64,000 nucleotides of DNA. Source: Yeosuana sp036525815. Its GTDB lineage: Bacteria; Bacteroidota; Bacteroidia; Flavobacteriales; Flavobacteriaceae. This document shows, in pieces, positions 43,893-52,410 of the stretch. The DNA is taken from contig DATCZQ010000184.1 of NCBI GenBank assembly GCA_036525815.1, forward strand, positions 60,337-124,336. The letters run 5' to 3'. A program made the translations under genes and the position numbers. The notes beneath the pieces were generated by a model. The model was not told the DNA's origin and did no database searches. It worked only from the letters and a program-made list of their open reading frames with translations. How positions within the stretch are numbered: the stretch's first letter is position 1; each line of letters begins with the position of its first letter.

Positions 43893-44789
43893 TTAACTAC
43901 TTGTCAATTCTCTGAACATACTTTCTAAACTGGTATTTTTTTGACTTAATTGCAATATTTTAAGTTGATTGTCATGAGCAAAGTCAAACACATGAGAGCG
44001 CATGTCTTTAGAGGTTTTAAAAGTGATTTCATATACAAAACCATAAGAATTAATGACGTTTTTTACTTTGGGTAATTTCTGTAAAAAAGCATCTTCAACT
44101 CTGTAATCAAACTCTACAATAACGGTTTGTTCTTTCCCTTCCTGAAGTTCTGTTAATTTTTTATCAGCTACAATTTCACCTTTGTTAATAATGATGACAC
44201 GGTCACATATGGCTTCAACTTCTTGCATGATGTGTGTTGATAAAAAGACCGTTTTTGTTTTACCAATGCTTTTTATTAAATTTCTAATATCCACTAATTG
44301 GTTGGGGTCTAATCCAGTTGTAGGTTCATCAAGAATTAATACCTCTGGGTCATGCAATAAAGCACAGGCCAAACCAACACGCTGTCTGTACCCTTTTGAG
44401 AGTTGTCCAATTTTTTTATGCGATTCTGGTGCTAATCCAGTAAGTTCAATAACCTCTTGAATGCGTTCATTTGAAATATTATAAATCTGAGCATTAAATC
44501 TTAAATATTCCTTTATATACATTTCAAGATAAAGGGGGTTGTTTTCAGGTAAATATCCTACACTTTTTTGAACATCTTTTGCCTGTTCGTTTAAATCAAA
44601 TGAATTTACCTTAATATTGCCCGAAGAGGCCTTTATATAAGTAGTCAAAATTTTCATCATGGTTGATTTTCCAGCACCATTCGGACCTAAAAAACCAACT
44701 ATTTCTGGTTTTGAAACTTTAAAAGAGATGTTATTTAAAGCTTTTTGGCTTCCATAAAGTTTTGAAACACCACTAACTTCTATTGACAT
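43893..44789 (-). CDS. gldA: Gliding-motility-type ABC transporter ATPase GldA
   Basis: A 298-residue ABC ATPase. Walker A GPNGAGKST, signature LSKGYRQRVG and Walker B VLILDEPTTGLDP are intact. The sequence MSIEVSGVSKLYGSQKALNNISF and its length match GldA of gliding Bacteroidetes, which works with GldF and GldG; these are not in the window. A -7 box (TATTTTTG on the minus strand) lies at 44806-44813. Confidence 0.82.
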   Translation of the reverse strand: MSIEVSGVSKLYGSQKALNNISFKVSKPEIVGFLGPNGAGKSTMMKILTTYIKASSGNIKVNSFDLNEQAKDVQKSVGYLPENNPLYLEMYIKEYLRFNAQIYNISNERIQEVIELTGLAPESHKKIGQLSKGYRQRVGLACALLHDPEVLILDEPTTGLDPNQLVDIRNLIKSIGKTKTVFLSTHIMQEVEAICDRVIIINKGEIVADKKLTELQEGKEQTVIVEFDYRVEDAFLQKLPKVKNVINSYGFVYEITFKTSKDMRSHVFDFAHDNQLKILQLSQKNTSLESMFRELTSS

Positions 44790-44893
44790 ATTAAAATTAT
44801 TTGCTCAAAAATAATGATTATATAATTTAAACGAAGATTTACCTTAAATTCTTTAAAACTTTTGAATAAAATATAAAAAATGGTTAGTACAAT

Positions 44894-44923
44894 TTTGATT
44901 TGTTAAAATATTATTTACTTTAG
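44894..44923 (+). promoter_or_regulatory. Promoter of the phe/tyr operon
   Basis: TTTG at 44894-44897, an 18-base spacer and TACTTTAG at 44916-44923 fit the Bacteroidetes pattern with one mismatch in the -7 box. The leader peptide ATG follows 11 bases later. Confidence 0.55.
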
Positions 44924-44933
44924 CCACTCAATT

Positions 44934-45017
44934 ATGAAAACAATAGTAGGTTACACATATTTTAGCAACTGGTTTTATTTCTTTTTTAGCAAAGAAATCG
45001 AGACGTTGTATGTGTAA
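44934..45017 (+). CDS. Phe/Tyr operon leader peptide (27 residues)
   Basis: A 27-codon ATG-TAA frame directly before the phe/tyr operon. Residues 6-19 read GYTYFSNWFYFFFS, and 10 of 27 residues are Phe, Tyr or Trp, including a run of three Phe codons. The C-terminal codons (around Glu21-Thr24) contain ATCGAGAC at 44997-45004, which is perfectly complementary to the 5' arm of the terminator below. Ribosome stalling at aromatic codons would free this segment. This is a classical transcription attenuator leader; the mechanism is inferred from the pairing. Confidence 0.88.
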   Translation: MKTIVGYTYFSNWFYFFFSKEIETLYV

Positions 45018-45051
45018 TTTATAAGAAATAAATTTGAATATAAGTCTCGAT
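44997..45051 (+). promoter_or_regulatory. Antiterminator pairing of the phe/tyr attenuator
   Basis: ATCGAGAC at 44997-45004 pairs perfectly, with no G-U pairs, with GTCTCGAT at 45044-45051. It is mutually exclusive with the terminator stem. It would form when a ribosome is held at upstream Phe/Tyr codons, allowing transcription into pheA. Confidence 0.8.
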
Positions 45052-45070
45052 GGAAATCGGGACTTTTTTT
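45042..45070 (+). terminator. Attenuator terminator before pheA
   Basis: AAGTCTCGAT pairs with ATCGGGACTT over ten pairs (one G-U) around a GGAA loop, followed by a run of T. The pheA ATG is only five bases further on. It would form when the leader peptide is translated to its end and the antiterminator is covered by the ribosome. Confidence 0.88.
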
Positions 45071-45074
45071 ATAT

Positions 45075-45902
45075 ATGATAAAAACTGTCGCCATACAAGG
45101 AGTAAAAGGATCGTTCCACCATATTGTGTCTCAGGAGTATTTTAAAAATCCTGTTGAGGTCATTGAGTGTTTAACTTTTGATGAAGTTGTTGAATCCTTA
45201 ATTAGTGAAAAGAGTGATGCGGTTATTATGGCCTTAGAGAATTCTATCGCAGGGTCCATCATTCCTAATTACGCTCTAATCAACAAATTTAATTTACATG
45301 TTGTTGGTGAACATTATTTAGATATTCAGCATAATTTAATGGTCTTGCCAAATCAAAAGATTGAAGATATAAAAGAAGTATATTCGCATCCTATGGCATT
45401 GTTGCAATGTATGGATTTCTTTAAAGAGTATCCGCACATTAAATTAGTAGAGGATAAGGATACTGCTGAAGTTGCAGAGAGGATTCAAAAACATCAATTA
45501 AAAAATGTTGGTGCCATTGCTAGCGTTATGGCTGCAGACATATTTGAATTAGATATATTGGCGCAGAGTATTCAAACGATTAAACATAATGAAACACGGT
45601 TTGCAATTGTAAAAAGACAAAACTCTGAAATTCCGGAGAATGAAATCAATAAGGCCTCTTTAAAGTTTGAGACAGATCATAAGCGTGGTAGTTTGGCAGC
45701 CATTCTAAATGTGATGAGTGATTGTAAATTAAATTTAACAAAAATTCAATCCTTGCCAATCATTGAAACCCCTTGGAAATATTCTTTTTTTGTAGATGTT
45801 ACTTTTGAAACTTATCAAGACTTTTCAAAGGCTAAATCCATTTTGAAAATTATGGCTCAAGGCATGAAAATATTGGGTGAATATAAAAATGCAAAGTTAT
45901 GA
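45075..45902 (+). CDS. pheA: Prephenate dehydratase
   Basis: A 275-residue enzyme converting prephenate to phenylpyruvate. Residues 1-180 are the catalytic domain (AIQGVKGSFHHIVSQEYF, ALENSIAGSI, HNETRFAIV with the Thr-Arg-Phe motif), and about 190-272 an ACT domain (GSLAAILNVMSDCKLNLTKIQSLP) that normally mediates feedback by phenylalanine. No chorismate mutase domain is fused; that activity is on the DAHP synthase of the same operon. It overlaps the next gene by four bases. Confidence 0.92.
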   Translation: MIKTVAIQGVKGSFHHIVSQEYFKNPVEVIECLTFDEVVESLISEKSDAVIMALENSIAGSIIPNYALINKFNLHVVGEHYLDIQHNLMVLPNQKIEDIKEVYSHPMALLQCMDFFKEYPHIKLVEDKDTAEVAERIQKHQLKNVGAIASVMAADIFELDILAQSIQTIKHNETRFAIVKRQNSEIPENEINKASLKFETDHKRGSLAAILNVMSDCKLNLTKIQSLPIIETPWKYSFFVDVTFETYQDFSKAKSILKIMAQGMKILGEYKNAKL

Positions 45903-47044
45903 TTGAGGTAGCCAATAGATTGCATACCGTGGAAGAATATTATTTCTCAAAAAAGTTGAGGGAAGTTAATATGCTTATAGCAAACGGAAAGCCAATTATA
46001 AATTTAGGGATCGGTAGTCCGGATATGCAGCCACCACAAAAAGTAATTGATGCTATAGCCACTAGTTTTCAAAATCCTAATGCCCATAAATATCAAAGTT
46101 ATCAGGGTTTGCCTGAACTTAGAGAAGCTATGACGACATTTTATAAAGAGCATTTTCATGTTGTGCTAAGTCCTATGAACGAGGTATTGCCACTAATGGG
46201 CAGCAAGGAGGGGATAATGCATATTTCTATGGCTTATTTAAATGAAGGCGATGAAGTTTTGATTCCAAATCCTGGCTATCCGACGTATGAATCTGTAACT
46301 AAATTAATTGGTGCTAAACCATTATTTTACGAATTGGATGCTATCAATAATTGGTCGCCAGATTTAAAAGCATTGTCTAAAAGAGATTTAAGTAAGGTTA
46401 AAATTATGTGGGTTAATTATCCCCATATGCCAACAGGTGCACTTCCTGCAAAAACATTGTTTACAGACTTAGTGGCCTTTGCTATAAAACATAACATTTT
46501 AATAGTAAATGATAACCCCTATAGTTTTGTTTTAAATGAGACCCAACAGAGTATTTTAAGTATTCCTGGTGCTAAAGAGGTTTGTTTAGAGCTTAATTCT
46601 TTAAGTAAAACCTTTAATATGGCTGGTTGGAGAGTAGGTATGGTAGTTGGAGATAGCAGGCATATCAGTAATATTTTAAAGGTTAAAAGTAATATGGATT
46701 CGGGCATGTTTTATGGCATTCAAAAAGGGGCTATCGAAGCTTTAAAGTGTACCAAAATGTGGTATGTTACTTTAAATAATGTATATCAAAAGCGCAGGGA
46801 TTTAGTTTGGCAGTTGGCAGATGCTTTAAATTGTACTTATGATAAGGAGGCTACGGGGCTTTTTGTTTGGGCAAAATTACCGGTACATTTAAAATCAGAA
46901 GCCTTTATAGATGCAGTACTTAAAAACAATCATATTTTTATTACTCCAGGAACTATTTTTGGAAGTAAGGGAGAAGGTTATATAAGATTTTCTTTATGTG
47001 CGTCAACAGAAACTTTAGAAGAAGCAATTGCAAGAGTTAGATGA
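45899..47044 (+). CDS. Class I/II aminotransferase, probable aromatic or prephenate aminotransferase
   Basis: A 381-residue PLP aminotransferase. LGIGSPDMQPP, the YQSYQGLPELREA region and the PLP-lysine segment SLSKTFNMAGWRVG are present. Its position between pheA and tyrA suggests it converts phenylpyruvate and 4-hydroxyphenylpyruvate to Phe and Tyr. LL-diaminopimelate-type aminotransferases are similar, so the substrate is inferred. It is translationally coupled to pheA. Confidence 0.85.
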   Translation: MIEVANRLHTVEEYYFSKKLREVNMLIANGKPIINLGIGSPDMQPPQKVIDAIATSFQNPNAHKYQSYQGLPELREAMTTFYKEHFHVVLSPMNEVLPLMGSKEGIMHISMAYLNEGDEVLIPNPGYPTYESVTKLIGAKPLFYELDAINNWSPDLKALSKRDLSKVKIMWVNYPHMPTGALPAKTLFTDLVAFAIKHNILIVNDNPYSFVLNETQQSILSIPGAKEVCLELNSLSKTFNMAGWRVGMVVGDSRHISNILKVKSNMDSGMFYGIQKGAIEALKCTKMWYVTLNNVYQKRRDLVWQLADALNCTYDKEATGLFVWAKLPVHLKSEAFIDAVLKNNHIFITPGTIFGSKGEGYIRFSLCASTETLEEAIARVR

Positions 47045-47130
47045 AATGAGAAAAAGAATTTTAATATTGAAAAAAAAAATGAGACTGTGCGAATTACATC
47101 TGACATTATTAAAACATTAAAGGGAATCAG

Positions 47131-47982
47131 ATGAAGCATATATTTGTCATAGGCGTTGGTTTAATTGGTGGAAGTCTAGCTTTAGATTTAAAAAGGCTGA
47201 ATCCAGAGGTGATTATTAATGGAATTGATCATAACCCAGCACATTTGGCAGAAGCTATTAGTTTAAAGGTTATTGATAAAAAAGCTGAATTTTCTGATTT
47301 GAAGAATGCAGATTTGGTTATTCTTTCAATCCCAGTGGACGCTTCAGTCAATGCCATAATTCAAATACTGGATATTATTTCAGAAAACACTTTGGTGGTT
47401 GATGTAGGTTCTACAAAAATGGATATATGTAAAGTAGTATCTGAGCACCCGAAAAGAAGAAATTTTTTGGCAATGCATCCCATAGCCGGTACGGAATTTT
47501 CTGGACCTAAGGCAGCCATTTATGGGTTATTTAAAAATAAAACAAACATTATTTGTGAAGTTGAAAAAACAACTTTTAAGCTTCAGGAAAAAGCATTAAA
47601 ATTGTTTGAATCTATTGGAATGCGCATTAGATATATGAATCCGGAATCTCATGATAAACATATTGCCTATGTATCCCATCTATCACATATTAGTTCTTTT
47701 ATGCTCGGTAAAACAGTCATTGAAAAGGAAAAGAATGAACGTGATATTTTTGATATGGCGGGCAGTGGATTTGCCTCTACAGTAAGATTGGCAAAAAGTT
47801 CACCGGAAATGTGGACGCCTATTTTTCAACAGAATAAAGATAATGTTATTGAAACATTAGAAGAATATATTATCAATCTCACTCATTTTAAAGACATGAT
47901 GAAACAAAATGATTTTGAAGCTATTTATAATGAGATGAAAAACACAAACCACATAAAAGATATTTTAAAAGGAATTGCTTAA
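47131..47982 (+). CDS. tyrA: Prephenate dehydrogenase
   Basis: A 283-residue NAD(P)-dependent enzyme. FVIGVGLIGGSLALDLK is the Rossmann motif; DVGSTKMDIC, MHPIAGTEFSGP and the helical C-terminal domain with SHLSHISSFML are TyrA features. It makes 4-hydroxyphenylpyruvate. There is no fused chorismate mutase or ACT domain. An 86-base AT-rich spacer without a clear promoter separates it from the aminotransferase. Confidence 0.93.
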   Translation: MKHIFVIGVGLIGGSLALDLKRLNPEVIINGIDHNPAHLAEAISLKVIDKKAEFSDLKNADLVILSIPVDASVNAIIQILDIISENTLVVDVGSTKMDICKVVSEHPKRRNFLAMHPIAGTEFSGPKAAIYGLFKNKTNIICEVEKTTFKLQEKALKLFESIGMRIRYMNPESHDKHIAYVSHLSHISSFMLGKTVIEKEKNERDIFDMAGSGFASTVRLAKSSPEMWTPIFQQNKDNVIETLEEYIINLTHFKDMMKQNDFEAIYNEMKNTNHIKDILKGIA

Positions 47983-47993
47983 GCAGAAAAATT

Positions 47994-49076
47994 ATGGAAA
48001 ACAAGAAAGATTTAAGAGCCTGGTTAGATGATTTAAAATTAAATCACCCATTAGTAATTGCAGGACCTTGCAGCGCGGAAACTGAAGAGCAAGTTTTAAA
48101 GATTGCTCATGAATTGAAAAACACAGATGTAAGTTATTTTAGAGCGGGTATCTGGAAACCAAGAACACGCCCGGGAATGTTTGAAGGTGTTGGTGCTTTG
48201 GGTTTAAAATGGTTACAAAAGGTTAAGGCAGAAACGGGCATGAAAACAGCTACTGAAGTGGCAAATGCTGCTCACGTAAAATTGGCTTTAGAGCATGATG
48301 TTGATTTACTTTGGATTGGTGCACGTTCTACAGTAAGCCCTTTTATAGTTCAGGAAATTGCAGATGCTTTACATGGAACCGATAAAATAGTTTTGGTAAA
48401 AAATCCAGTGAACCCTGATTTAGCTTTATGGCTTGGAGCAATTGAGCGTTTGGCAACAGCTGACATCAAAAAATTAGGAGTCATTCACAGAGGTTTTTCA
48501 ACTTATGAAAAATCAAAATATAGAAACAATCCGGAATGGCAACTAGCTATTGAATTGCAAACAAAATTTCCGGATTTGCCAGTCATTAATGATCCATCAC
48601 ATATTACTGGAAAGCGAGACATGATTTTTGATGTTTCACAAACAGCATTAGATTTGAATTTTGATGGATTGATGATTGAAACGCATTTTGATCCGGACAA
48701 TGCATGGAGTGACGCTTCTCAACAAGTAACTCCAAAGACATTGATTCAAATTATGAAAGATTTGAAAATCAGAAAAGAAACGGAGCCGGAAGCAGAATAT
48801 AATAGTAAATTAAATAATTTAAGAGCACAGATTGATGTAGTTGATAATCAAATTATTGATTTATTAGGCAAACGTATGAAAGCTGCCGATGGTATAGGGG
48901 CGCTTAAAAAGCAAAAAAATGTAGCCGTATTGCAGAGTAAGCGATGGAACGAGATTTTAGGCCATATGGTTTTAGAAGGAGAATCCAGAGGTTTAAGTGA
49001 GGAGTTTATTTTGAAAATGTTCAAAGCAATTCATCAGGAATCCATAAACCATCAGGAAAAAATTATCAATGGATAA
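47994..49076 (+). CDS. aroG-aroQ: DAHP synthase - chorismate mutase bifunctional enzyme
   Basis: A 360-residue fusion. Residues 1-265 are a type I-beta DAHP synthase (AGPCSAETEEQVL, GIWKPRTRPGMFEG, NDPSHITGKRD), the entry to the shikimate pathway. Residues about 268-360 are an AroQ-type chorismate mutase (NNLRAQIDVVDNQIIDLLGKRM). In related fusions the mutase domain also binds prephenate to inhibit the synthase. It is 11 bases after tyrA and completes the phe/tyr operon. Confidence 0.92.
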   Translation: MENKKDLRAWLDDLKLNHPLVIAGPCSAETEEQVLKIAHELKNTDVSYFRAGIWKPRTRPGMFEGVGALGLKWLQKVKAETGMKTATEVANAAHVKLALEHDVDLLWIGARSTVSPFIVQEIADALHGTDKIVLVKNPVNPDLALWLGAIERLATADIKKLGVIHRGFSTYEKSKYRNNPEWQLAIELQTKFPDLPVINDPSHITGKRDMIFDVSQTALDLNFDGLMIETHFDPDNAWSDASQQVTPKTLIQIMKDLKIRKETEPEAEYNSKLNNLRAQIDVVDNQIIDLLGKRMKAADGIGALKKQKNVAVLQSKRWNEILGHMVLEGESRGLSEEFILKMFKAIHQESINHQEKIING

Positions 49077-49108
49077 AAAAAGCCTCGCATTTGCGAGGCT
49101 TTTTTTTA
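49075..49108 (+). terminator. Rho-independent terminator of the phe/tyr operon
   Basis: AGCCTCGC pairs with GCGAGGCT around an ATTT loop, flanked by A and T runs. The stem lies directly behind the last stop codon and can also serve the convergent minus-strand gene. Confidence 0.9.
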
Positions 49109-49120
49109 TTTTAGTTTCTA

Positions 49121-49573
49121 CTATTGCTTATTTCTTTTGAAAATATAACGGGTAATAAAAATACCATTTCCATCTCCTTTTCCTGAATCACTTTCAACGG
49201 CACTGGTCACAAAAGCTAATTCCCAGCCTTCTATGATCATCGTATTTATTTTTGAAGTAATAAGGGCATCATTGGCAGCAATGTTTTGAAAACGAATACC
49301 CGCAACATTATAAAAGTTTAATAATTTTGTTTCGTCAAAATCCTTAACACGAATTTCCGACCGGTCAGATTTGTTTCTGCCATTATCTTCTTCAGTTTGT
49401 GTACTGGTAAATTCTTTATAGTCTTTTTCTTCGTTTGCACTAATTAATCTGGAACGACCTAATCCCATAGGGACAATAGATTCTACACTTGTAACTACTT
49501 TAAATTCTATTTGGGCATGTGCCTCTATAAAAGAAATTAAGGTTAAGGTGATGACTAAAATTGTTTTTTTCAT
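49121..49573 (-). CDS. Secreted hypothetical protein
   Basis: A 150-residue protein from the ATG at 49573, which opens a signal peptide (MKKTILVITLTLISFIEAHA). A longer frame adds 12 residues and spoils the signal. The mature part has a charged middle region and ends with INTMIIEGWELAFVTS and IFITRYIFKR, which recalls DUF4177-like small domains (EGWELV motif). Function unknown. It is a single gene converging on the phe/tyr terminator. Confidence 0.6.
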   Translation of the reverse strand: MKKTILVITLTLISFIEAHAQIEFKVVTSVESIVPMGLGRSRLISANEEKDYKEFTSTQTEEDNGRNKSDRSEIRVKDFDETKLLNFYNVAGIRFQNIAANDALITSKINTMIIEGWELAFVTSAVESDSGKGDGNGIFITRYIFKRNKQ

Positions 49574-49662
49574 GTTGTTGGTTTTTATTGTTAAGCGTGC
49601 AATATACACAATTTGTTAACTTGAAAAGTTGTTAATTTGTATTATGAAATTATTTTAGTTGA

Positions 49663-50613
49663 ATGACAGGACTTATTTATAAATCTACAGGAAGTTGGTA
49701 TATCGTAAAAACAGATTTAGGGGATGTTTATGAATGCCGTATAAAAGGGAAGTTTAGGATAAAGGGCATTAAAAGTACCAATCCTATTGCTGTCGGTGAT
49801 ATTGTGGATTTTGAGCTTGAAACAGATAATAATCAAGTGTCCGGCATTATTCATAATATTCATGACCGCAAGAATTATATAGTCAGAAAGTCGGTCAATC
49901 TGTCAAAACAAACGCATATAATAGCGGCTAATATTGATCAGGTCTTTTTAATGATCACCATTAATAACCCACCAACGTTAACCAGTTTTATTGATAGGTT
50001 TTTAGTAACTGCAAATGCTTACTCTATAAAAACGGTTTTGCTTTTTAATAAGATTGATACTTATGATGAGGAGACTTTAAATGAAGTCAAGTATTTGGCG
50101 CACATTTACAGAAAAATAGGTTATGAATGCATCGGTGTTTCAGCAGCAACAGGTAAAAACGTGGATAAAGTGAAGGCTTTGATGCATGATAAAGTGAGCA
50201 TGTTTTCAGGTCATTCCGGAGTAGGTAAATCTACTTTAGTGAATGCCATTGAACCCGATTTAAATATTAAAACTAAAGAGATCTCTTCTCTCCATATGCA
50301 AGGACAGCATACCACCACCTTTGCAGAAATGTTTGATTTAAGCTTTGGTGCTAAAATTATTGATACGCCAGGGATAAAAGGTTTTGGGGTGGTTGATATG
50401 GACAAAGAAGAAGTTGGAGATTATTTTCCTGAGATCTTTAAGTTGAAACAACATTGCAAGTTTAACAATTGTTTACATGTTCATGAGCCAAATTGTGCCG
50501 TTAAAAAAGCGCTTGATAATGATGAGGTCGCTTTTTCGAGATATCGCAGTTACTTGCAAATAATTGAGGGAGAAGATGAGCATTACAGAACAGATAACTG
50601 GGAGCAGGAATAG
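49663..50613 (+). CDS. rsgA: Ribosome small subunit-dependent GTPase A
   Basis: A 316-residue circularly permuted GTPase: the NKID motif comes first, then GHSGVGKST and DTPG, after an N-terminal OB domain. The C-terminal CKFNNCLHVHEPNC binds zinc. It assists late 30S maturation. The dtd gene follows without a spacer. Confidence 0.94.
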   Translation: MTGLIYKSTGSWYIVKTDLGDVYECRIKGKFRIKGIKSTNPIAVGDIVDFELETDNNQVSGIIHNIHDRKNYIVRKSVNLSKQTHIIAANIDQVFLMITINNPPTLTSFIDRFLVTANAYSIKTVLLFNKIDTYDEETLNEVKYLAHIYRKIGYECIGVSAATGKNVDKVKALMHDKVSMFSGHSGVGKSTLVNAIEPDLNIKTKEISSLHMQGQHTTTFAEMFDLSFGAKIIDTPGIKGFGVVDMDKEEVGDYFPEIFKLKQHCKFNNCLHVHEPNCAVKKALDNDEVAFSRYRSYLQIIEGEDEHYRTDNWEQE

Positions 50614-51066
50614 ATGAAAGTAGTTATACAACGTGTTTCTAAAGCAAGTGTTACCATTGAAGGGAATAAAGTGGCATCCATCGGTAACGGGCTTTTAATA
50701 CTTCTAGGAATTGTTGAAGATGATACTCAAGAAGAGATTAAATGGCTATCAAACAAAATTATAAATCTCCGCATTTTTGGGGATGAGAATGATATTATGA
50801 ATAAGTCTTTATTAGATGTTCAAGCTGATATTATTGTGGTGAGTCAGTTCACGCTTCATGCCTCAACCAAAAGGGGAAACAGGCCAAGTTATATAAAAGC
50901 AGCAAAACCTAAAACGGCAATACCGTTATATGACACGTTTATTGAGCAATTAGAATTTGATTTGGGAAAAAAAGTTCAAACCGGTCAATTTGGAGCTGAT
51001 ATGAAAGTAGATTTAATAAATGACGGACCAGTGACCATCATTATTGATTCTAAGAATAGAGAATAA
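50614..51066 (+). CDS. dtd: D-aminoacyl-tRNA deacylase
   Basis: A 150-residue enzyme that removes D-amino acids from tRNA. SQFTLHASTKRGNRPS and the late NDGPVTI are the two DTD active-site segments. Its ATG directly abuts the rsgA stop codon, so the two form an operon. Confidence 0.95.
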   Translation: MKVVIQRVSKASVTIEGNKVASIGNGLLILLGIVEDDTQEEIKWLSNKIINLRIFGDENDIMNKSLLDVQADIIVVSQFTLHASTKRGNRPSYIKAAKPKTAIPLYDTFIEQLEFDLGKKVQTGQFGADMKVDLINDGPVTIIIDSKNRE

Positions 51067-51114
51067 ACGCTCATTCTAAACAAAAGTTCAGAACATTCTT
51101 CTTTCATGAAATTT

Positions 51115-51134
51115 ATTATTTTCTAAAAAATAAT
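51115..51134. terminator. AT-only hairpin between dtd and a small minus-strand gene
   Basis: ATTATTTT pairs with AAAATAAT around a CTAA loop. It is AT-only and weak but lies between converging genes and could act on both strands. Confidence 0.35.
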
Positions 51135-51307
51135 TATCTCAGTGAAAATTGTAAATTAGCAAGCATATTGGTATAAACTTCCGATTTTACAGACAATGCA
51201 ATGTCTAAAGTGGAGCCTACAAATAATAAAATAATACAAATTAAGCCGAATAAAGTAAGGAAATCTAAAGCTCTAATAAACTCATAGCGCGTTTTGATGT
51301 TTTTCAT
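51134..51307 (-). CDS. Small membrane protein, 57 residues
   Basis: A 57-codon ATG-TAA frame on the minus strand in a 456-base region otherwise without a gene. It begins MKNIKTRYEFIRALDF, then a hydrophobic stretch LTLFGLICIILLFVGST (residues 17-33), then a polar tail ending NLQFSLR. The basic N-terminus followed by one membrane segment suggests a single-pass inner-membrane protein. No homologue is recognised. The absence of competing frames and the start after an A-rich segment support it. The rest of the region (51308-51522) is AT-rich with no clear promoter. Confidence 0.5.
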   Translation of the reverse strand: MKNIKTRYEFIRALDFLTLFGLICIILLFVGSTLDIALSVKSEVYTNMLANLQFSLR

Positions 51308-51522
51308 TTTAGTTGGTTTGGTTGGTTAATACAGCGCCTAATATAAATAAAAATTTAACATACCATTAACTTTTTAACATATATTTTTATGATAGTCAAT
51401 GAATTACATATTTTATTCAAGTTTTTCATCTAAAATGGCTGGAATTTAATTTTGGCCTAACATTTATTTAATTTAAGTTTTCTATCTTTCCAAACGTTAA
51501 AGTCGTATAAAGACACTTATTA

Positions 51523-52038
51523 ATGGCTTCCATATTTGGGCATAGTGCAGTTGCATATACATTTTCAAAACTAATTGATAACAAGAACCTAAAATGGTTG
51601 TTGTTAGCCGCTATTATTTCATCTATTTTACCCGATTTTGATATTATTGCTTTTAAATTGGGGATTCCGTACTTGCATCCTTTGGGCCATAGAGGGTTTA
51701 CCCATTCTATCTTATTTGCCTTGTTATGGGCTTTGCTTTTGTTGAGTATTTTAGGAAGACAAAACAAGAAAATATGGTTTTTGGTTATTTTTCTTTCAAC
51801 GGCCTCGCATGGAATTTTAGATGCTATGACCACAGGAGGCCGGGGTATTGGCTTTTTCATTCCTTTTAATAATGAGCGTTTTTTCTTTCCATTCCAAGTG
51901 ATTAAAGTATCACCCTTAGGATTTAAAAAATTTTTCTCTGAATGGGGGATGCAGGTCATTTTTTCAGAAATTAAATATGTGCTGCTTCCGTGCTTATTTA
52001 TTTTATTAATTTTATATCTCTTTAAAAAATCAAGATGA
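51523..52038 (+). CDS. YdjM-like membrane-bound metal-dependent hydrolase
   Basis: A 171-residue membrane protein with the GHRGFTHS motif at residues about 64-71, conserved in the LexA-binding, inner-membrane-associated YdjM family. Several hydrophobic segments surround it. A hydrolytic role is predicted but the substrate is unknown. It overlaps the MazG-like gene by four bases. Confidence 0.8.
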   Translation: MASIFGHSAVAYTFSKLIDNKNLKWLLLAAIISSILPDFDIIAFKLGIPYLHPLGHRGFTHSILFALLWALLLLSILGRQNKKIWFLVIFLSTASHGILDAMTTGGRGIGFFIPFNNERFFFPFQVIKVSPLGFKKFFSEWGMQVIFSEIKYVLLPCLFILLILYLFKKSR

Positions 52039-52361
52039 ATATTGAAAACGCACAAAAAATAGTTGATGACTGGATTCAAGAACATGGTGTTCGGTATTTC
52101 AATGAACTTACCAATATGGCACAACTTACTGAAGAAGTAGGTGAAGTAGCACGTATTATTGCCCGACGTTATGGAGAGCAAAGTGAAAAGGAAAGTGATA
52201 AAGATAAAGACCTTGGTGAAGAGCTTGCTGATGTATTATTTGTAGTCTTATGTTTAGCAAACCAAACCGGTGTTAATTTACAAGAATCTTTTGATCAACG
52301 CATGTATAAAAAGGGTAAACGGGATCATGATAGGCATCATAATAACGAAAAATTAAAATAA
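52035..52361 (+). CDS. MazG-like nucleotide pyrophosphohydrolase
   Basis: A 108-residue all-alpha NTP pyrophosphohydrolase. LTEEVGEVARII and LGEELADVLFVVLCL carry the EExxE and ExxD metal-binding motif. It removes pyrophosphate from nucleotides, perhaps aberrant ones. Translationally coupled to the YdjM-like gene; a hairpin terminator follows. Confidence 0.88.
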   Translation: MNIENAQKIVDDWIQEHGVRYFNELTNMAQLTEEVGEVARIIARRYGEQSEKESDKDKDLGEELADVLFVVLCLANQTGVNLQESFDQRMYKKGKRDHDRHHNNEKLK

Positions 52362-52376
52362 ATATTAAGTATATTA

Positions 52377-52400
52377 GCGCTTCTTTTATGAAGCGTTTTT
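52377..52400 (+). terminator. Terminator between the MazG-like gene and aroA
   Basis: CGCTTC and GAAGCG pair around TTTTAT, followed by five T. It is only 10 bases before the aroA ATG, so if aroA is made from an upstream promoter the hairpin must be read through or controlled. Confidence 0.75.
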
Positions 52401-52410
52401 AATTTTTTCT

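Noticed and set aside
51468..52181. 237-codon minus-strand frame opposite the YdjM-like and MazG-like genes
   Set aside because: It is antisense to two genes with clear family motifs, has no recognisable domain and its residues look like reversed coding sequence.
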